Assembly (NCBI GenBank): GCA_037179385.1
Contig: CM074188.1
Span: 22,275,318-22,339,317, forward strand
Source: Holothuria scabra
Taxonomy: Eukaryota; Echinodermata; Holothuroidea; Aspidochirotida; Holothuriidae
Length of the DNA stretch: 64,000 bases
Direction of reading: 5' to 3'
In this document: positions 58,901-64,000 of the stretch, piece by piece
How positions within the stretch are numbered: the stretch's first letter is position 1
How the letters are laid out: each line of letters begins with the position of its first letter
Program-made: the position numbers and the translations under genes
The notes under the pieces: model-generated
Told to the model about the DNA's origin: nothing
The model's database searches: none
The model's input: only the letters and a program-made list of their open reading frames with translations

Positions 58901-61900
58901 AAGCAGGAAAATTGTGTTCTGTTTGTAAAAGACTCAATGGGTCACATTTAAATGAGGCATAATACTAGAAGCGAATAGCAAGTTTTAGCCATCTCAAGCT
59001 GGAAACTAATAATCCAGAATCTTCCCGTTTAGGTATCTTGAGATCAATAAAGTTAAAGGCGTTTGTCCCCTTCAAAGACTATTTGCTCAATAGAGCAACG
59101 AGGTTGGTTTAAACAGGGTTAACTGTTGCATTTACAGAGACAAGCTATACCCGAAAAAATGCCTTTTTCTCGGGTAACATTTGCTAAAACGCTTAATTCA
59201 ATTCTAGCAGCATGGTAGGCCTACATATATTTTCCATACCTACAACCAATGTTACACAGACTATGATACAACAGTCAACTTACAGTACAATAACAAGTGT
59301 GTCTTGTGATGTCTGTACTGAATAACTTAGCTGAATGTACTGTATCATTACCATTTAGGAAATTGCACTAGGGTAATGCCATAAAGTTTGCAGTTTAGTT
59401 GAATAGTACTCGCACACTGGCAGTTTCCAAAGGCTTAATTTTGTTGTTTGACTCCATCAATGGATATTTGAATACAGAATTTTCAATGACAGGCCTAGAA
59501 TTTAACAGTTACCAGTCATTTGGCCCCCTTTCCAGTTTCCCTCAAGTTAAAGTCTTTTCCCTCCCAAAGTGAAACTAGTTTCAATTCAACCCCACCCCCC
59601 ACCCCCCCACACACACACACACACACACAATTACCTTACTTTGGTTGCCATGGTGTTGTACATCAACACAATGTTTCATTAATATCATAAAAAAAAACAT
59701 GAAACTGTATTTGGTGAAATTCTGACAAAACTTAAACTATTCTCCAGCAAGGTTGCATATGCAATCAACAATATACAGTAAGACCAACAACCACTCATAC
59801 TGTATGCTGAGTTGACCTGGTAATATTCTCTTGAACGTCCAGAATGAAATTTAAAATGCATTTCAGCAACTTCTTCTGTACAATTTTCTAGTTCAAAAAC
59901 ACAAAAACAAATAATCCACTGAATGAAACTATGATTCAAGTTTCTATACTTGTTGTCACTATGCTTCTTGAAGAAAGTAGCTTATTTGAACCATGCAGTC
60001 AACGAAAGTCAATCAACTCAATTACAACATTCAAAACCACGGACGTATTGGTACTGTACAGTACCGTCAGTACGCAAATGAGGAACTTCATTTACCATCT
60101 AAACTCAACCTTACTGTATTTCATCCTGAAGGAGAATCAAGTAAGATATTTCAATTCATTAGCATTGTAGCAGCTTAATCTACAAGTCCACTGTGGAAGA
60201 CTGCCCTCTCTCTTCCAGCAAAATTTCTTGGAAGAGGGATGGGCCAAGTTTTAACCAATTCCTTGTTTCACCCATGACTATTAAAATCTGCATCACCAGC
60301 AAGACTTTGAGTGCACATGAAAAGAGGAACAAAAAATTCAATCTGCACTTGTTCCTCGACATCCCAATAACTACTGTAGGCATGCACCTCTGTCTAATTT
60401 GAGATTTATATTACAGGTCCAATAATTACTGACGCTAATAATTACAAGTTGACTCTTCACCAAAGTTCAAACATTCAAGTCAGCATTCACAAATTTAAGC
60501 ATGGCTGAGCGAACCTGTTCTACACCTTCACAGGGAACTCACTTTTACCTCTTCCTTAGCACAGCCATGTGAGTTGTGACAGGAGAGTCAAAAGTCACTT
60601 ATCAATTTAATTCGTTAAAAGAACATACATACAGTTCTTCCCATTTTATACTTATTTTGATACGTATCAACCCTGACGAGAATACTTGACTATGGATTTA
60701 GCCATAAAAATTATTACACAGACTTCAGATTTGTTTTTGGGTGCTCTCACACTTCTGATCTCTTACATCGATCTCAATCTGTGCACATACTGTAGTTGGC
60801 ACCCCCACTCATAAAATAACAATCACTTTTAGGAAAGGGAATTTACTGCTGGGGAAAAATTATGGGGCAAATTGGTCAGTTCTTGGGGTGAACTTTCAGG
60901 TCTTTGGCGACAATCTGGTAAATGCTTGGAAGCAAACTGGTATTATGGGGGGGGGGGGGCAACTGCATGGTAGGAATAGCTCCCAAATTCTGTAAGGCAA
61001 GATCGTGGGTCCAGCTGATCTTGGGGAGTGGTATAAGGGGTTTTCCCCTCCACTTTTCAATATTTGAATTTACCGCCAAAAAGTTCTGTACAGTACTAAA
61101 TTTTTTTTGCTGTAACCTAGAAAAACTGTAAATAATTCAGAGATTTGCCAAAATTGTGTTATACAGATATTCACAAAAGCGTACAATTTTACTAAAACCT
61201 CTCCTACTCACGCAATTCAATGGTTATTGCTGCTGTAAATTTTGGTGGTGTACCGCGTACTTGGTACAGTTTGAAAACATCAAACGTCTTGATATGTCAC
61301 AGAAGGTCGGACCATGCTGCAAGTGAAATCCAATATATAGTATACATATATGTACATCTTGTTGACGTTCTAGCCATGAAAACACACAGTCAAGAACGCA
61401 AATAACTGTCAAGACAGTCCAGATAGTTCGTTTGATGGGCAACTCTAAGAATAACCCGCAAAATGGGCATTCATTTTTGCTTTGAATGAGGTGTTAAATG
61501 ATGTTATTTTACCATTTAAGCAGTGACAAGAATATATTACACACCTGCTGCGAAGGTAAGCCAATAGCAATGTTGCTACAGCAAACATAGGTCCGTATGT
61601 ACAGTACCTAGACCTATGCATGGTATAGCAGCCTGAGCAGTTGAATGTGCTGTTTGATCCAATTAACAGAATTTTTACTGTGTAGTTACTGGTTAGCTGA
61701 AGTATTTGTCAATTTATGTGGTTCTCTAACTTTGGATACCGTACTACAGATATTTGAAATGCAGGTTTTTCAGAGCAGTAGACGGGTCAGGGGGTTAGAG
61801 TGTTCAAATGCAGGTCAAAGCCGTGAAATGCGGGATCACTTGGTAGGTATGGGGAGGAGGCATGGCAAGGGGGAACCACTAGGCCTAGGTACCATTTAAA

Positions 61901-63300
61901 ACCCATGGCCTGACTTCCTAATAATATACTACAGTAAGGCTACATGACTAGGCATATGGTCAAGACCTGATGTGTAACTATCCTAGTCCACTAGGCTACT
62001 ACAGTAGGGTAGGCTGAGTGAATCTTCTGACGTTTTGTTTAGGCCAACACTTGGGCTGATGCACACACTGTCTGGAGACTATCGCGTTAGGCCAAACAGG
62101 CCAAACGTCAGTCTGTATCATTGTAATGTATGACACTAAACTGTTACTAGTAGGCCTACTAACGATAGCCTGAGTACTATCAACTTCGTGAAACTGACAG
62201 TTTGACAGTGACAGGCAACCTTTTTTCATATATCATCATACTTAATGCCAAAAGTTGAATAAAAATGCAGCTTAGGGTAAAAGATCATAAGTTACCTTCT
62301 ACGTAAGAAACTTCTTCTTGAAAAGATGCTTAAATTAATGCCTTCTGATTTGTTTACACATAACACGATAGGAGGTTCACAAAGGAACTAACGGAGCTTA
62401 ACGTTAGTTACGCAATCCTTATCAACATTACTTTCGCTACGTCTAGCATCGGATAACTATTCTTCCATTTGCTTTTATTGAAAGAGCGCCACCTAAAAAA
62501 GTGTGGGACAGCGCAGGATAATAGGCATGGTGTGGGGTTAACAACAAATAAAAAAATAACAGATAAAGTTCCCTACCGTGTTGCCCCAGCACGGGAGCAG
62601 GAATCTAATTTTCCCTTCCACACTTAACTGTGCGTGATAAGCGACTTTTGAAGGTGTTGCATCGAGCAAGGGCCAGGATCCATCTCCAAAGGCCGGGAGT
62701 TCAGGCTGGAGACTTTCCACAAAATGTCATCGTGTTATTGCTGGGGGGGGGGGGGGAGGAGGTTACGGAAGGGGGAGGATGTCAGTATTTCATCCTACAT
62801 TAGCGGAGAATGGTGCTAGCTTTATCTGAAAAGAAATTATTTCAGATTTACTTAATGTTTTCAAAAAAGAACAGTAGTCTGCCAAATACCTTTTAGACCC
62901 AAATTCACATTTTAACTTTAAAAGGTCTAGATACTATGTATGGACAAGCTTTTTTACACAGGGGCGTCTTCAGGGTGGTTTTATAGAGGGTCATAAAACA
63001 AGAGATGAGTGTTTTTTTTTTTACGAAAATAGAGGGGTGGTCTGCTCCTGCCACCCCTGCCTCTGCCCCTATATATTTGCATACAAATTTGGAAACACAG
63101 ATTTCATCGTCATGTATCTGACAATCCAGAATCAGAGATCGTATTTGCCGATGTTCAGTTCGAATCATCGAAAATATTCCATAAAAATCGTTCTGGTGAG
63201 CGTCATTTCCTGCAAACAAGAGTCAACTTAGTTATCACAGTGACAAAAGTTGTGGTAAATTTTCATAGGGATAAATCGAAAAAGCTACTAAAAATTGGCG
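55996..63300. other. No gene recognised
   Basis: Short frames on both strands only, none with family features or convincing splice sites. Contains a CA microsatellite at about 59605-59630, a fragment of the inverted-end family near 56700-56820, poly-G tracts near 60948-60960 and 62742-62757, and TAGGCCTA words near 61880-62170. The FBXO22 first exon could lie here. Confidence 0.5.
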
Positions 63301-63317
63301 ACACATTGGCAGCCTAC

Positions 63318-63640
63318 ACTCTAGAAACAAAATAATAAACTTAGTCACTCTCTTATAAAGTAAAGAGTAAAATTTACTCCAAGAATAGTGAAATTCACTC
63401 TAAAAAGAGGGAAAATCTACTCGTTAACGAGTGCCTGCAGGGATCACTCTTTTAAGAAACTGCATGGTCCCTATAGGCACTCCATCAAGAGTGAAATTTC
63501 TGTCTTTTGGAGGGAGTTTCAATCTTTTTTTAGAGTGAATTTCCCCTCTTTTGGAGTAAACGTTGAAACTGGTATACTCATCTAGTGAAATTTCAGTCTC
63601 GTTAATTTTAGAGTGATCTTCCATCACCCTCACCTCGTGT
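63318..63640. repeat. Palindrome-rich repeat of GAGTGAAATTTCACTC type
   Basis: Units such as AGAGTAAAATTTACTC, AGTGAAATTCACTCT, GAGTGAAATTTC and TTTTAGAGTGA in both orientations over about 320 bp. Probably the inverted ends of a MITE. Confidence 0.6.
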
Positions 63641-63704
63641 ACATATTACACAGCACTTTTGTACAAAATGGTAGGATATAAGAAATATAAACAATAGTGA
63701 TGAA

Positions 63705-64000
<296 letters not shown>

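Noticed and set aside
62538..62720. Minus frame reading ESLQPELPAFGDGSWPLL, ending near GTAGGG
   Set aside because: Looks somewhat protein-like with a donor-like end, but there is no partner exon, no recognised family, and it borders low-complexity C/G runs.

Overview
The window is eukaryotic. Its real genes are short exons with GT...AG introns at consistent phases, embedded in AT-rich, transposon-dense introns. The families present (a secreted LDLa/CUB/EGF serine protease and an FBXO22-type F-box/FIST protein), the many small inverted-repeat elements, and the abundance of TAGGCCTA-like palindromes suggest a marine deuterostome invertebrate. An echinoderm is my best guess, but the sequence does not prove this.

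Region 1 (about 1.2-33.5 kb, + strand): sixteen exons of one large secreted trypsin-like protease. All splice phases agree and the joined reading frame runs 975 residues to a stop at 33548. The 5' end (signal peptide) is missing or unrecognised. Domain order is LDLa, CUB, EGF-like, calcium-binding EGF, trypsin, LDLa, CUB, LDLa, CUB, CUB, CUB. The catalytic triad, the trypsin-type Asp189 and the activation site are intact. The unusual part is that all three LDLa modules keep only four of six cysteines, with the same pair missing each time. Each is followed by a CUB domain with no cysteine at all. The last two CUBs have four cysteines each.

Region 2 (34-37.4 kb): intergenic, with a SINE fragment, a TTAA-flanked element, and a decayed Ty3/gypsy-type integrase fragment.

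Region 3 (37.8-42.8 kb, - strand): four exons of an FBXO22-like SCF substrate receptor, 356 residues from the end of the F-box to the stop. The first exon, carrying the F-box start, was not found with confidence.

Region 4 (44.3-52.0 kb, - strand): a tentative five-exon gene of about 233 residues that I do not recognise, with two candidate first exons. Around it (49.6-53.6 kb) the DNA is rich in AGGCCT, CCTAGG and AACGTT palindromes.

Region 5 (53.6-64 kb): almost entirely repeats and unassigned DNA. It holds a broken about 145-bp satellite carrying nuclear-receptor-like DR1 motifs, a 295-bp foldback element, a SINE, a GAACACTT-rich element that also occurs inverted 10 kb away, and a (TTAG)n array cut by the window end.

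At least ten interspersed repeat families were recognised by eye. Several have diagnostic target duplications (TTAA, TA, TTA).
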